A DNA stretch of 7,387 nt from Alphaproteobacteria bacterium (GCA_018830415.1 JAHJSJ010000159.1:1-7387); one strand, 5' to 3'; shown: positions 1-6,759, numbered from the stretch's first letter. Notes: generated by a model from the sequence alone, not told the origin. Made by a program: numbers and translations.

Positions 1-1
1 C

Positions 2-394
2 CGGCCCGGCGCGCGCTATTATGCATCGCTGCGGTTGCTGGAAGAGGTGAAGGCACACAACCCGCTGATCTTCACCAAATCGGGGATCATGTTGGGGCTG
101 GGCGAACAGCGGCTCGAAGTGCATCAGGTGATGGACGATATGCGGTCGGCCGAAGTCGATTTCATCACCATGGGCCAATATCTCCAGCCCACACCCAAGC
201 ACGCCAATGTCGAGGAATTCGTCACCCCCAAGGCCTTCGCCGCTTACGGCGCGATTGCGCGGGCCAAGGGGTTCCTGCAAGTCGCATCCAGCCCGCTCAC
301 CCGGTCGAGCTATCACGCGGGTGAGGATTTTGCGGTAATGCGCGCCGCACGGGAAGAAAAGCTGGCGCGGGCGGCTGTGAAAGCCGGGGCGTAA
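2..394 (+). CDS. lipA: Lipoyl synthase LipA, C-terminal part (5' end outside window)
   Basis: LipA is a radical-SAM enzyme that inserts two sulfur atoms into protein-bound octanoyl groups to make lipoate, the cofactor of pyruvate and 2-oxoglutarate dehydrogenases. Only the last 130 residues are present; the frame is open to the left edge, so the radical-SAM CxxxCxxC motif lies outside. Recognisable LipA segments are KSGIMLGLGE (residues 26-35 of the fragment), the strongly conserved TMGQYLQPT at 56-64, FVTP at 73-76, and SSPLTRSSYHA at 96-106. In LipA structures the RSSY serine ligates the auxiliary 4Fe-4S cluster that is sacrificed as sulfur donor, so the catalytic C-terminus looks intact. 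An internal TTG at 35 could be mistaken for a start, but homology continues upstream of it. The stop codon overlaps the ATG of the next gene by one base (TAATG), suggesting translational coupling. Identity is secure from the motifs. Confidence 0.95.
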   Translation, partial: RPGARYYASLRLLEEVKAHNPLIFTKSGIMLGLGEQRLEVHQVMDDMRSAEVDFITMGQYLQPTPKHANVEEFVTPKAFAAYGAIARAKGFLQVASSPLTRSSYHAGEDFAVMRAAREEKLARAAVKAGA

Positions 395-855
395 TGCCGG
401 GAATCCGTGAAACCCGGCGCCTGCCGTATAGCGCGCAGCAGATGTTCGATCTGGTCGCGGATGTTGGCCGCTATGGTGAATTTCTGCCGTGGGTAATTGC
501 GACACGGGTGCGATCGAATACCGAAACCGAACTGGTTGCCGATATGGTGGTGGGGTTCAAATCGCTGCGCGAAACCTTCACGTCGCGCGTGGCCAAGGAC
601 CGGCCCCACAAGATTGCGGTGCATTATGTCGATGGCCCGCTTAGCGATCTCGACAATGTCTGGACGTTCCGCGCGGTGGACGATCGCACCTGCGAAATTG
701 ATTTCCTCGTCGAATTCACCTTCAAAAACCGCCTGTTCGAAAAAATTGCCGGGCAATATTTCGACCGCGCGTTCCGCAAGATGGTGGAGGCGTTCGAGGC
801 TCGCGCCGCGCAGCTTTACGGCAACAGCAGTTCCAGCGTGCAAAGCGTCGCCTGA
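394..855 (+). CDS. COQ10/RatA family START-domain protein (probable ubiquinone-binding chaperone)
   Basis: This 153-residue protein belongs to the START/SRPBCC (polyketide cyclase-like) family that includes mitochondrial COQ10 and E. coli RatA. The fold makes a hydrophobic cavity; COQ10 binds ubiquinone and supports respiration, whereas RatA was reported as a ribosome-association toxin. Family hallmarks are visible: FDLVADVGRYGEFLPW (residues 18-33), the YVDGPLSDLDNVWTF block (78-92), a VEFTFKNRLFEKI strand/helix region (106-118), and a C-terminal amphipathic helix with FDRAFRKMVEAFEARA (123-138). Length matches the family, with a short Ser-rich tail. There is no signal peptide or membrane segment. 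The start ATG overlaps the lipA stop, so the two are probably co-transcribed. No ratB partner gene is next to it, and its place beside lipA is the usual alphaproteobacterial one. I therefore favour the COQ10-like role over a toxin; this is inference. Its last 40 bases overlap the 3' end of the convergent cinA-type gene. Confidence 0.9.
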   Translation: MPGIRETRRLPYSAQQMFDLVADVGRYGEFLPWVIATRVRSNTETELVADMVVGFKSLRETFTSRVAKDRPHKIAVHYVDGPLSDLDNVWTFRAVDDRTCEIDFLVEFTFKNRLFEKIAGQYFDRAFRKMVEAFEARAAQLYGNSSSSVQSVA

Positions 856-1328
856 TGGCGAATGGTTGCGCGGCCATCGGGGCCTTCGCCGCCTTCGAAG
901 AACTTAAGCTCACCATCGGGTTCGCCATCGGCATCGCGGATCACGCGGGCGAATACAACAGTGCCGACCGGCTTGTGCAAGGTTCCGCCGCCCGGCCCGG
1001 CCACGCCGCTGACCGCAACCGCCACATCTGCGTTTGATCGTTCGAGCACGCCTTTGGCCATCGCCCAGACGCACGCCACTGACACCGCGCCGAAGGTTTC
1101 GATGATGTCGCTGGCAACACCGAGCATTTCCATCTTGGCTTCGTTGGAATAGGTCACAAAGCCGCGATCCAGCACAGCGGAGGAGCCAGCGATTTCGGTC
1201 AAGGCTCCGGCCACCAACCCGCCCGTGCAGCTTTCCGCGATCGCCACCGTGCGCCCGGCCGCGGCGTTTTCAGCCACAACCCGGGCGGCAAGCGCGGTGA
1301 TATCATCGGGCAACAGAGTTAGGGGCAT
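816..1328 (-). CDS. pncC: CinA C-terminal domain protein, PncC-type nicotinamide-nucleotide amidohydrolase
   Basis: This 170-residue protein is a stand-alone CinA C-terminal domain. Characterised members (PncC) hydrolyse nicotinamide mononucleotide to nicotinate mononucleotide and ammonia, recycling the NMN released by DNA ligase into NAD synthesis; the protein is expected to be cytosolic. Seen in the sequence are AESCTGG at 31-37 with the serine at 33 expected to be catalytic, YSNEAK at 60-65, and the glycine-rich SGVAGPGGGT at 107-116 followed by KPVGTVVFA at 119-127. The N-terminal molybdopterin-binding domain of full-length CinA is absent, which is normal for single-domain PncC proteins. 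The start ATG lies 4 bases after the stop of the upstream secreted-protein gene, so it is almost certainly expressed with it; the ribosome binding site is a weak purine stretch (GAAGAAG) inside the preceding gene's end. The 3' end overlaps the convergent COQ10/RatA-type gene by 40 bases. The family call is firm; the enzymatic role is by homology. Confidence 0.92.
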   Translation of the reverse strand: MPLTLLPDDITALAARVVAENAAAGRTVAIAESCTGGLVAGALTEIAGSSAVLDRGFVTYSNEAKMEMLGVASDIIETFGAVSVACVWAMAKGVLERSNADVAVAVSGVAGPGGGTLHKPVGTVVFARVIRDADGEPDGELKFFEGGEGPDGRATIRHQATLCTLELLLP

Positions 1329-1332
1329 TGGT

Positions 1333-1887
1333 CTACTTCTTCGCCTGAGAGGGAGTGACCGCGCAGATCGGCGGCTTTTTCAACTCGGCCATTTCGGCAA
1401 TAAACGCAAACAGTCCGCCGACATTCTCTGTCGGCAGCGGGCTGATGAGTTCAAGTCCGCGTTCAATCTTGCCGCAGCTATCGCCTTTGATCTCCTGCGC
1501 GATCATCTGGCCGACCATGCCATCGACGAACGGGCGCAGCGATTCTTCGGGTAGGGCCGCAACCAAGGCGTTGATGTCTACATCGCTGCCTGCCTTGCTT
1601 TCGTCAGCCATGAAGGTCTTGAGCAGGCGAAACGCGCCGGGCCAGGCGGCGCTCTGTTGTGAACGGAAATTGGCGATGAACGCCTCACCGCCTTTTGCCA
1701 TGAAGCCATCGCGCGACAGGCGGTTGGCGCAGGCATTGCGGGCCGCGTCAAACGCGATCGGCATGGCGTAAACCACGGCATCGCCAAGGTCAGCCGGGGC
1801 GACGCAGCCCTGCTGCTGGGCGTTGGCGGTCTGTGCAGAAGCGAGCACTGCGAAGGCAAGGGCGGGGGCAACAATGTGACGGGGCAT
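1333..1887 (-). CDS. Small secreted protein of unknown function
   Basis: I do not recognise a named family for this 184-residue protein. It begins with a classical signal peptide: positively charged MPRH, a hydrophobic stretch from about residue 5 to 16, and an ANA cleavage site followed by QQQ, so cleavage is expected after residue 23 and the mature protein should be periplasmic. The mature part has four cysteines (28, 53, 138, 175), enough for two disulfides, no further obvious membrane segment, and a mostly helical, Ala-rich composition ending in a Lys-rich tail. The ATG at 1887 was chosen because a perfect AAGGAG sits 7 bases upstream; a TTG at 1905 in the same frame would add six residues before the signal peptide and place the ribosome binding site inside the gene, so it is less likely. 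It lies 14 bases after ispDF and 4 bases before the cinA-type gene, in what looks like one transcript. Function is unknown. Confidence 0.85.
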   Translation of the reverse strand: MPRHIVAPALAFAVLASAQTANAQQQGCVAPADLGDAVVYAMPIAFDAARNACANRLSRDGFMAKGGEAFIANFRSQQSAAWPGAFRLLKTFMADESKAGSDVDINALVAALPEESLRPFVDGMVGQMIAQEIKGDSCGKIERGLELISPLPTENVGGLFAFIAEMAELKKPPICAVTPSQAKK

Positions 1888-1894
1888 GGAACAA

Positions 1895-1900
1895 CTCCTT
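1895..1900 (-). promoter_or_regulatory. Strong ribosome binding site for the secreted-protein gene
   Basis: Read on the minus strand this is AAGGAG, a full match to the anti-Shine-Dalgarno core, 7 bases upstream of the ATG at 1887. It decides the start codon in favour of that ATG over an in-frame TTG at 1905. It lies just downstream of the ispDF stop codon and is the best ribosome binding site seen in the window, suggesting that the small secreted protein is translated more strongly than its operon partners. Confidence 0.75.
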
Positions 1901-1901
1901 C

Positions 1902-3059
1902 TCAAGCAAGAATCATAAGAACAATGGCTTGCGCAGCGATTCCTTCGCCGCGACCGGTGAAGCCGAGCCTTTCTGTGGTGGTTGCCTTGATGCTGATGGC
2001 ACTTTCGGATGCGCCCATTATTTGAGCAACGGCGCTGCGCATGGCGGTGCGATGCGGGCCGATTTTGGGCGCTTCACAGATCAGCGTCAGATCGACGTTG
2101 CCTATTTTGTAGCCAGCATCGCGCGCGAGGTTGACGGCGTGTTCGAGAAAGCGCGCCGAACGGGCACCGGCCCATTGCGGGTCGCTCGGGGGGAAGTGCG
2201 TGCCGATATCGCCCGCGCCAATCGCGCCAAGCACGGCATCGGTAATCGCGTGGAGCGCCACATCGGCATCGGAATGGCCGGACAGCCCCTTGTCGTGCGG
2301 GATCTGCACCCCGCAAAGCCACAGTTCCTCGCCAACCTGCAGCCGGTGAACGTCATAACCCTGACCAATGCGAAATGCGGAAGTTGCATCGGTATCCACG
2401 AAATCCTCCACGAAGGTGATTTTCCTGAGGCGTTCGTCGCCATCGACCAGCGCGACTGAACCGTGGCTGTCTGCCAGCACCTGCGCATCATCGCCCGCGG
2501 TGGTTGCGCCCGACCAGATACGGTGCGCGGTGAGAATGTCGACAAACCGGAACGCCTGCGGGGTCTGGACGCGGCGCAGGCTTTCGCGCTCCGCCTTGCC
2601 AGCCATCAGCCCGCTATCGCCCGCCACTGCGAGACTATCGACCACGGGGAGCACCGGAACTGCGCCGGGGTGATTGTCCAGCGCGGCAAGCAGTCGGGCG
2701 ATCACTTCGTACGGCAGGTCAGGGCGGGCAGCATCGTGAATCAGCACCCGCTGCGGCGCTGCGTCGGCCAGAGCCTCAAGCCCATAACGCACCGAATCTT
2801 GCCGGGTCGCGCCGCCGGTGACGAACTGAATACCATCAACGCCGTCAAGCGCCTCAGCCGCATCGGCCTGCGCATCAGCAGCAATCACCACCACCAGCGG
2901 ATCGGCCCCCGCTGACCGCAGCGCTTCAACCGAGTGGCGCAGCAGCGGCTTTCCGCGCCACGCCCTGAACTGTTTCGGCGTATCGCCACCCACGCGCAGA
3001 CCCTTGCCAGCCGCGACCACGATCGCCGCGAAGGTGGGAAGGGGGGATAAGCTCTCCAT
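1902..3059 (-). CDS. ispDF: Bifunctional IspDF: MEP cytidylyltransferase / MEcPP synthase
   Basis: This 385-residue fused enzyme catalyses two non-consecutive steps of the MEP (non-mevalonate) isoprenoid pathway: IspD joins MEP to CTP, and IspF cyclises CDP-ME 2-phosphate to MEcPP with loss of CMP. The IspD domain covers about residues 8-225: the nucleotide-binding VAAGKGLR at 15-22, PKQF at 28-31, HDAARP at 108-113, VQTPQAF at 164-170 and GDDAQVL at 189-195. The IspF domain starts near 229 with RIGQGYDVH (230-238; Asp and His are zinc ligands), HSDADVALHAITDAVLGA (262-279; the third zinc-binding His is at 262), GDIGTHFPPSD (283-293), LICEAPKIGPH (326-336) and KATTTERLGFTGRGEG (358-373). All expected active-site motifs are present. 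The fusion is typical of alphaproteobacteria and campylobacteria. The gene heads a leftward operon and is divergent from dusB. No convincing Shine-Dalgarno precedes the ATG at 3059. The call is secure. Confidence 0.97.
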   Translation of the reverse strand: MESLSPLPTFAAIVVAAGKGLRVGGDTPKQFRAWRGKPLLRHSVEALRSAGADPLVVVIAADAQADAAEALDGVDGIQFVTGGATRQDSVRYGLEALADAAPQRVLIHDAARPDLPYEVIARLLAALDNHPGAVPVLPVVDSLAVAGDSGLMAGKAERESLRRVQTPQAFRFVDILTAHRIWSGATTAGDDAQVLADSHGSVALVDGDERLRKITFVEDFVDTDATSAFRIGQGYDVHRLQVGEELWLCGVQIPHDKGLSGHSDADVALHAITDAVLGAIGAGDIGTHFPPSDPQWAGARSARFLEHAVNLARDAGYKIGNVDLTLICEAPKIGPHRTAMRSAVAQIMGASESAISIKATTTERLGFTGRGEGIAAQAIVLMILA

Positions 3060-3137
3060 TGCGGCGTTCGCTTAAGGTCTGGACGGGCTTTCGGCAATCC
3101 ACTATGCGCCTGCCCAATTATTAGGCACGCATCCACC
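3060..3137. promoter_or_regulatory. Divergent promoter spacer between ispDF and dusB
   Basis: These 78 bases separate two genes transcribed away from each other, so promoters for both the ispDF operon (leftward) and the dusB-ntrB-ntrC operon (rightward) must lie here or inside the flanking genes. The spacer is locally more A+T-rich around 3099-3123 (CAATTATTAG and ACTATG), as expected of promoter DNA. I cannot pick convincing -35/-10 pairs for either direction by eye, and no palindromic operator stands out. The regulatory role is inferred from gene orientation. Confidence 0.45.
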
Positions 3138-4154
3138 ATGACCATGCTTCCCACCCCTCCGGCGATCAAGCCGCTTGCCATCGGCCCGGTCACGGTTGCC
3201 GATCCGGTGGTGCTTGCGCCGATGACCGGCGTGACCGACATGCCGTTCCGCACGCTGGTGCGGCGTTATGGGTCGGGCCTCAACGTCACCGAAATGATCG
3301 CGAGCGAGGCGGCGATCCGTGAAACCCGCCAATCCGTGCAGAAGACCGCGTGGGACCGGATCGAGGAGCCGGTGTCGATGCAACTGGTCGGCTGTGACCC
3401 GGCGAGCATGGCCGAAGCTGCCAAGCTTCAGGAAGGCAATGGCGCGGCGATTATCGACATCAATTTCGGCTGCCCGGTGCGCAAGGTTGTCGGCCAGCTG
3501 GCGGGCAGCGCGTTGATGCGCGAAGTGCCGCTGGCGGTGCGGCTGATGGAAGCGACGGTGAAAGCGGTGAAGGTGCCGGTCACGGTCAAGATGCGGATGG
3601 GCTGGTGCCACGATAGCCTGAACGCGCCTGACCTTGCCCGCATGGCCGAGGATATCGGCGTGCAGATGGTCACCGTCCACGGGCGCACCCGCAATCAGAT
3701 GTACAAGGGCAGCGCCGACTGGGCGTTCGTGCGTAAGGTCAAGGATGCGGTGAACATTCCGGTTATCGTCAACGGCGATATCTGCTCGATCGAGGATGCG
3801 GCCAATGCGCTGGGTCAATCGGGCGCGGATGGGGTGATGATCGGTCGCGGAGCCTATGGCAGGCCGTGGCTGCTGGGGCAGGTCATGCACTGGTGGCGCA
3901 CCGGCGAAGCGCGGCCCGCACCGGGGATTGACGAACAATACGCGCTGGTGGTGGAACATTACCGCCGGATGCTCGATCACTATGGCCGCAATACCGGGGT
4001 CAAGATGGCGCGCAAGCATCTGGGCTGGTACACCAAAGGCCTGCATGGCTCGGCCGACTTCCGCAACAAGGCTAATTTCATCGACGATGCGGATCAGGTG
4101 CTGGGCGAGATTGAGCGCTTTTATACGCCGTTTCTGATGCAACAGGCGGCCTGA
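3138..4154 (+). CDS. dusB: tRNA-dihydrouridine synthase, DusB/NifR3 type
   Basis: This 338-residue flavoenzyme reduces uridine to dihydrouridine in the D-loop of tRNAs, using FMN and NADPH, in the cytosol. The TIM-barrel part shows APMTGVTDMPFR (27-38, FMN-binding), MQLVGCDP (81-88), DINFGCPVRKV (107-117, with Cys112 the expected general acid), KMRMGW (151-156), VHGRTRNQMYKG (180-191), VNGDI (211-215) and GRGAYGRPWLLG (236-247). A helical C-terminal domain follows, with RKHLGWYTKG at 292-301. The length fits the family. The first ATG at 3138 was taken; a second ATG in frame at 3144 is equally possible, because neither has a clear ribosome binding site. In alphaproteobacteria this gene (historically nifR3) precedes ntrBC in one operon, exactly as here: ntrB begins at the base after its stop codon. 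The link between tRNA modification and nitrogen regulation is unexplained, and conserved co-transcription is the main fact. Confidence 0.96.
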   Translation: MTMLPTPPAIKPLAIGPVTVADPVVLAPMTGVTDMPFRTLVRRYGSGLNVTEMIASEAAIRETRQSVQKTAWDRIEEPVSMQLVGCDPASMAEAAKLQEGNGAAIIDINFGCPVRKVVGQLAGSALMREVPLAVRLMEATVKAVKVPVTVKMRMGWCHDSLNAPDLARMAEDIGVQMVTVHGRTRNQMYKGSADWAFVRKVKDAVNIPVIVNGDICSIEDAANALGQSGADGVMIGRGAYGRPWLLGQVMHWWRTGEARPAPGIDEQYALVVEHYRRMLDHYGRNTGVKMARKHLGWYTKGLHGSADFRNKANFIDDADQVLGEIERFYTPFLMQQAA

Positions 4155-5255
4155 GTGGTGGCGATACGCAGCAGGGAGCAAGGAGCCGATATCGCGCCCG
4201 ATGCCCGCGCGCAGCTTTCCGGGTTGATTTTTGCGTTGCTGCTAATCGATGATCAGGGCCACATTGCCGAGGCCAATCATGCCGCCGAAGCCTTGCTCGG
4301 CACCAGTGCTAACCGCCTGATTGGCACTCGTCTGATTGACCGGATCGGCCCGCTCGATCCCCGCGTCGAAGCAAGGCTTGGATCAAGTGATGATGCATTG
4401 GTCGCGCGCGATCTGGTAATCCGGGTTGGCCAAGGCGAAACCAGGATCAACCTTACCGCATCGCCGCTCGGCGGGTTTCCCGGTTGGCGGGTGGTGACCC
4501 TGTCGCAGATTGGGCATGATGACGCAGCCCATTCATCCGATGCCGAGGCAATTCTGGGCGCTCCTGCTGTGTTGGCGCATGAAATCAAGAACCCGCTCGC
4601 CGCGATCCGGGGGGCAGGGCAATTGGTTGAACGCAAGCTGCCCGATGCTGACAAGAAACTTGCACGGATGATCACCGGAGAGGTCGACCGGATCGCCCGG
4701 CTGATCGACCGGATGCAGCAGCTTGGCAGCACCCGCACCGGCCCGGTCGATGCCTGCAACCCGCACGAGGCGATCCGCGCAGCGGTGGCGACTGTGCGCG
4801 CGGCCAGCGGAAATCATGCCGCGTTTGAAATCCATGAGGCGTTTGATCCCTCGCTGCCGCCAGTGCTGGTCAATCGTGATGCGCTTGAACAGGTGCTGAT
4901 CAACCTCATTTCCAATGCCCGCGATGCCGCACTCGGCACAGGCGAAGCGGCGTTTGTCACGGTTCAGACGCGGTTCGTCAGCGGGTTTGCGTTCAGTGCG
5001 GTTCGGCATGGCCGCGCCGTGACTTTACCGATTGAAATCACCATCAGCGATAATGGCCCCGGCATTGACCCCGCTTTGCGCGACCATGTGTTCGAACCAT
5101 TCGTTTCGTCTAAACCTTCGGGGCAGGGGCTGGGCCTTGCGCTGGTGCGCAAGCTGATGCGCGACATGGGCGGCAATGTCAGTCATGAACGCGATGCCCG
5201 CGCAGGCCTCACCCATTTCCGGCTGCATTTGCCGCAGGCGCAGGAAACAACATAG
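4155..5255 (+). CDS. ntrB: Nitrogen regulation sensor histidine kinase NtrB
   Basis: NtrB is the cytosolic kinase/phosphatase of the nitrogen two-component system; it phosphorylates NtrC when nitrogen is short and is controlled by PII proteins. This 366-residue copy has no membrane segment. A PAS domain spans about residues 20-120 (LLIDDQGHIAEANHAAEALLG at its start), followed by the HisKA dimerisation domain with the H-box LAHEIKNPLAAIRGAGQLVE (phospho-acceptor His142), then the ATPase domain with N-box VLINLISNARDAA (247-259), G1 ISDNGPGID (297-305), F-box VFEPFVSSKPSG (312-323) and G2 GQGLGLAL (323-330). All kinase motifs are intact. The start is the GTG directly abutting the dusB stop; a second GTG follows at 4158. 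A good AAGGAG at 4180-4185 lies inside the gene without a usual start codon behind it, so the exact N-terminus is uncertain by a few residues. ntrC begins 3 bases downstream. Confidence 0.95.
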   Translation: MVAIRSREQGADIAPDARAQLSGLIFALLLIDDQGHIAEANHAAEALLGTSANRLIGTRLIDRIGPLDPRVEARLGSSDDALVARDLVIRVGQGETRINLTASPLGGFPGWRVVTLSQIGHDDAAHSSDAEAILGAPAVLAHEIKNPLAAIRGAGQLVERKLPDADKKLARMITGEVDRIARLIDRMQQLGSTRTGPVDACNPHEAIRAAVATVRAASGNHAAFEIHEAFDPSLPPVLVNRDALEQVLINLISNARDAALGTGEAAFVTVQTRFVSGFAFSAVRHGRAVTLPIEITISDNGPGIDPALRDHVFEPFVSSKPSGQGLGLALVRKLMRDMGGNVSHERDARAGLTHFRLHLPQAQETT

Positions 5256-5258
5256 ACC

Positions 5259-6704
5259 ATGGCCCATCTCCCGTCCGATATGATCCTGCTGGTGGAGGAT
5301 GATGCCGCGATCGCGACAGTTATTACCGCCGCCTTGGAAGACGAAGGATTTGCCATCGCGCAATGCAGCAGCATCGCCGCGCGTGACCGGCTGCTGGACG
5401 GGCACACATTCGCTGTCATGTTGACCGATGTCATCCTCGAAGACGGAGACGGGCTGGCAAGCCTTTCTGCCGTGCGCAGAACTGCGCCGGATATGCCGAT
5501 CATCGTGCTGTCGGCACAGAACACGCTCGATACGGCGGTGCGCGCGAGTGAAAGCGACGCGTTCGAATATTTCCCCAAGCCGTTTGATCTCGATGAACTG
5601 GTTCACGCGGTGCGGCAGGCGGTCGGCGCGCGTGCGCCTGCTGCGGATATGAGTCATGATACGCTGTCCGGCGGCGAAGGTGATGGGATGCCGCTGGTCG
5701 GCCGCAGCCCGGCGATGCAGGGTGTCTATCGCATGATCACCCGCGTGCTGCGCAATGATCTCACCGTGTTGATCACCGGCGAGAGCGGCACCGGCAAAGA
5801 ACTGGTGGCCGAAGCGATCCACCAGCTCGGCAACCGCCGCACCGGGCCGTTCGTGGCGGTCAATACTGCTGCGATCCCTGCCGATCTGGTTGAAAGCGAG
5901 CTGTTCGGCCACGAAAAGGGCGCGTTCACCGGCGCCATAGCGCAGGCGATCGGCAAGTTTGAGCAGGCCAATGGCGGCACGCTGTTCCTCGATGAAATCG
6001 GCGATATGCCGGCCGAAGCCCAAACCCGACTGCTGCGCGCGCTGCAATCGGGGCGCATCCGGCGCGTTGGCGGGCGGCAGGAAATTGCGGTCAATGTCCG
6101 CATCATCGCCGCGACCAATCGCGATCTGGCCCCGATGATTGCGGCAGGAACGTTCCGCGAGGATTTGTTCTATCGCCTCAACGTGGTCCCGATCGAATTG
6201 CCGCCACTGCGCGAACGGCGCGAGGATATTGCCGCGCTGGCGCAGCATTTTCTGACGCTGGCCGCCGAAGATGGCTTGCCGCGACGACAGATGACACCCG
6301 AAGCGATTGCGCATTTAGAAGTGCGGAACTGGCGCGGCAATGTTCGCGAACTGCGCAATGTGGTTTACCGCCTCGCCCTGATGGCGCGCGAGGATCGGAT
6401 CGATGCGAGCAGCGTCAACGACATCATCGGCCAGGAAATTCCGGCTCCGAACCAGACCGCAGGCGGCGGGCAGGGCGGGTTTGCCGCCGCTCTGGCGTTA
6501 TGGCTGGCTGACGAATCTCCACCGCCCGGCGCACTTTATCACCGCGCGCTGGCGGCGTTTGAAAAGCCGCTGATCGAATATGCGCTGGGCCGCACTGGCG
6601 GTAATCAACTGCGCGCCGCCCAACTGCTCGGCATCAATCGCAATACCTTGCGCAAGCGCATTGGCGAGCTGGGGCTGGAGCCGGATCGCTTTTCGACGCA
6701 CTGA
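5259..6704 (+). CDS. ntrC: Nitrogen regulation response regulator NtrC (sigma-54 activator)
   Basis: NtrC, phosphorylated by NtrB, binds enhancer sites and uses ATP hydrolysis to open sigma-54 promoters of nitrogen-assimilation genes such as glnA and amtB. This 481-residue protein has the three standard domains. The receiver spans about 8-123, with acidic Asp14/Asp15, phospho-acceptor Asp57 and Lys107 in FPKPF. The AAA+ domain spans about 145-390, with Walker A GESGTGKE (174-181), the sigma-54-contacting GAFTGA loop (221-226), Walker B TLFLDEIGDM (241-250), FREDLFYRLNV (299-309) and NWRGNVREL (357-365). After a Gly-rich linker (400-407) comes a Fis-type helix-turn-helix, NQLRAAQLLGINRNTLRKRI (449-468). 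Nothing essential is missing, so it should be a true sigma-54 activator. Three bases separate it from ntrB. The nearest ribosome-binding-like AGGA is at 5242-5245, rather far (13 bases) from the ATG, consistent with coupling to ntrB translation. Confidence 0.97.
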   Translation: MAHLPSDMILLVEDDAAIATVITAALEDEGFAIAQCSSIAARDRLLDGHTFAVMLTDVILEDGDGLASLSAVRRTAPDMPIIVLSAQNTLDTAVRASESDAFEYFPKPFDLDELVHAVRQAVGARAPAADMSHDTLSGGEGDGMPLVGRSPAMQGVYRMITRVLRNDLTVLITGESGTGKELVAEAIHQLGNRRTGPFVAVNTAAIPADLVESELFGHEKGAFTGAIAQAIGKFEQANGGTLFLDEIGDMPAEAQTRLLRALQSGRIRRVGGRQEIAVNVRIIAATNRDLAPMIAAGTFREDLFYRLNVVPIELPPLRERREDIAALAQHFLTLAAEDGLPRRQMTPEAIAHLEVRNWRGNVRELRNVVYRLALMAREDRIDASSVNDIIGQEIPAPNQTAGGGQGGFAAALALWLADESPPPGALYHRALAAFEKPLIEYALGRTGGNQLRAAQLLGINRNTLRKRIGELGLEPDRFSTH

Positions 6705-6731
6705 TGGCTTGCCCGAATAGCGGTTTGTCAG

Positions 6732-6759
6732 AATGGTCTTGCATTTTTGCCACACCATT
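6732..6759. other. Imperfect inverted repeat in the ntrC-ntrY spacer
   Basis: AATGGT (6732-6737) is repeated in inverted form as ACCATT (6754-6759), and inside the loop GCA (6741-6743) and TGC (6748-6750) can pair around a run of T. The transcript could fold into a two-part hairpin. There is no U-tract directly after the outer stem, so it is a poor intrinsic terminator; it could be an attenuator, a processing or RNA-stability element, or a binding-site palindrome. It lies in the only real gap (72 bases) of the rightward operon. The outer stem is only six pairs, so chance is possible. Confidence 0.3.

Noticed and set aside
313..843. Open frame of 176 codons on the minus strand opposite lipA and the COQ10/RatA-type gene
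   Set aside because: Both sense genes are well supported by motifs; this frame has none.
854..878. GATGGC/GCCATC hairpin just after the COQ10/RatA-type stop codon as a terminator
   Set aside because: The stem is six pairs with a 13-base loop, no T-run follows, and it lies within the coding sequence of the convergent cinA-type gene.
1833..2459. Open frame of 208 codons on the plus strand opposite ispDF
   Set aside because: It lies antisense to the IspF domain and the small secreted protein's start, with no domain features or ribosome binding site.
3085..3110. Sigma-54-like GG...GC elements in the ispDF-dusB spacer
   Set aside because: On the minus strand one candidate (TGGATTGCCGAAAGCC) has the right spacing but only the GG and GC dinucleotides match; the plus-strand candidate has a spacer one base too long. 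Neither is convincing as an NtrC target.
3102..4181. Open frame of 359 codons on the minus strand covering dusB
   Set aside because: It is antisense to a gene with all DusB motifs, and its translation is a His/Arg/Asp-rich string without family motifs, typical of the reverse frame of a high-G+C gene.
5025..6314. Open frame of 429 codons on the minus strand across ntrB and ntrC
   Set aside because: It spans two clearly coding sense genes, is Arg/His/Gln-rich and shows no recognisable domain; a codon-bias shadow.
6705..6750. Sigma-54-like TGG...GC elements before ntrY (TGGTCTTGCATTTTTGC and TGGCTTGCCCGAATAGC)
   Set aside because: In both, the spacing between the GG and GC pairs is two bases too long for a -24/-12 promoter.
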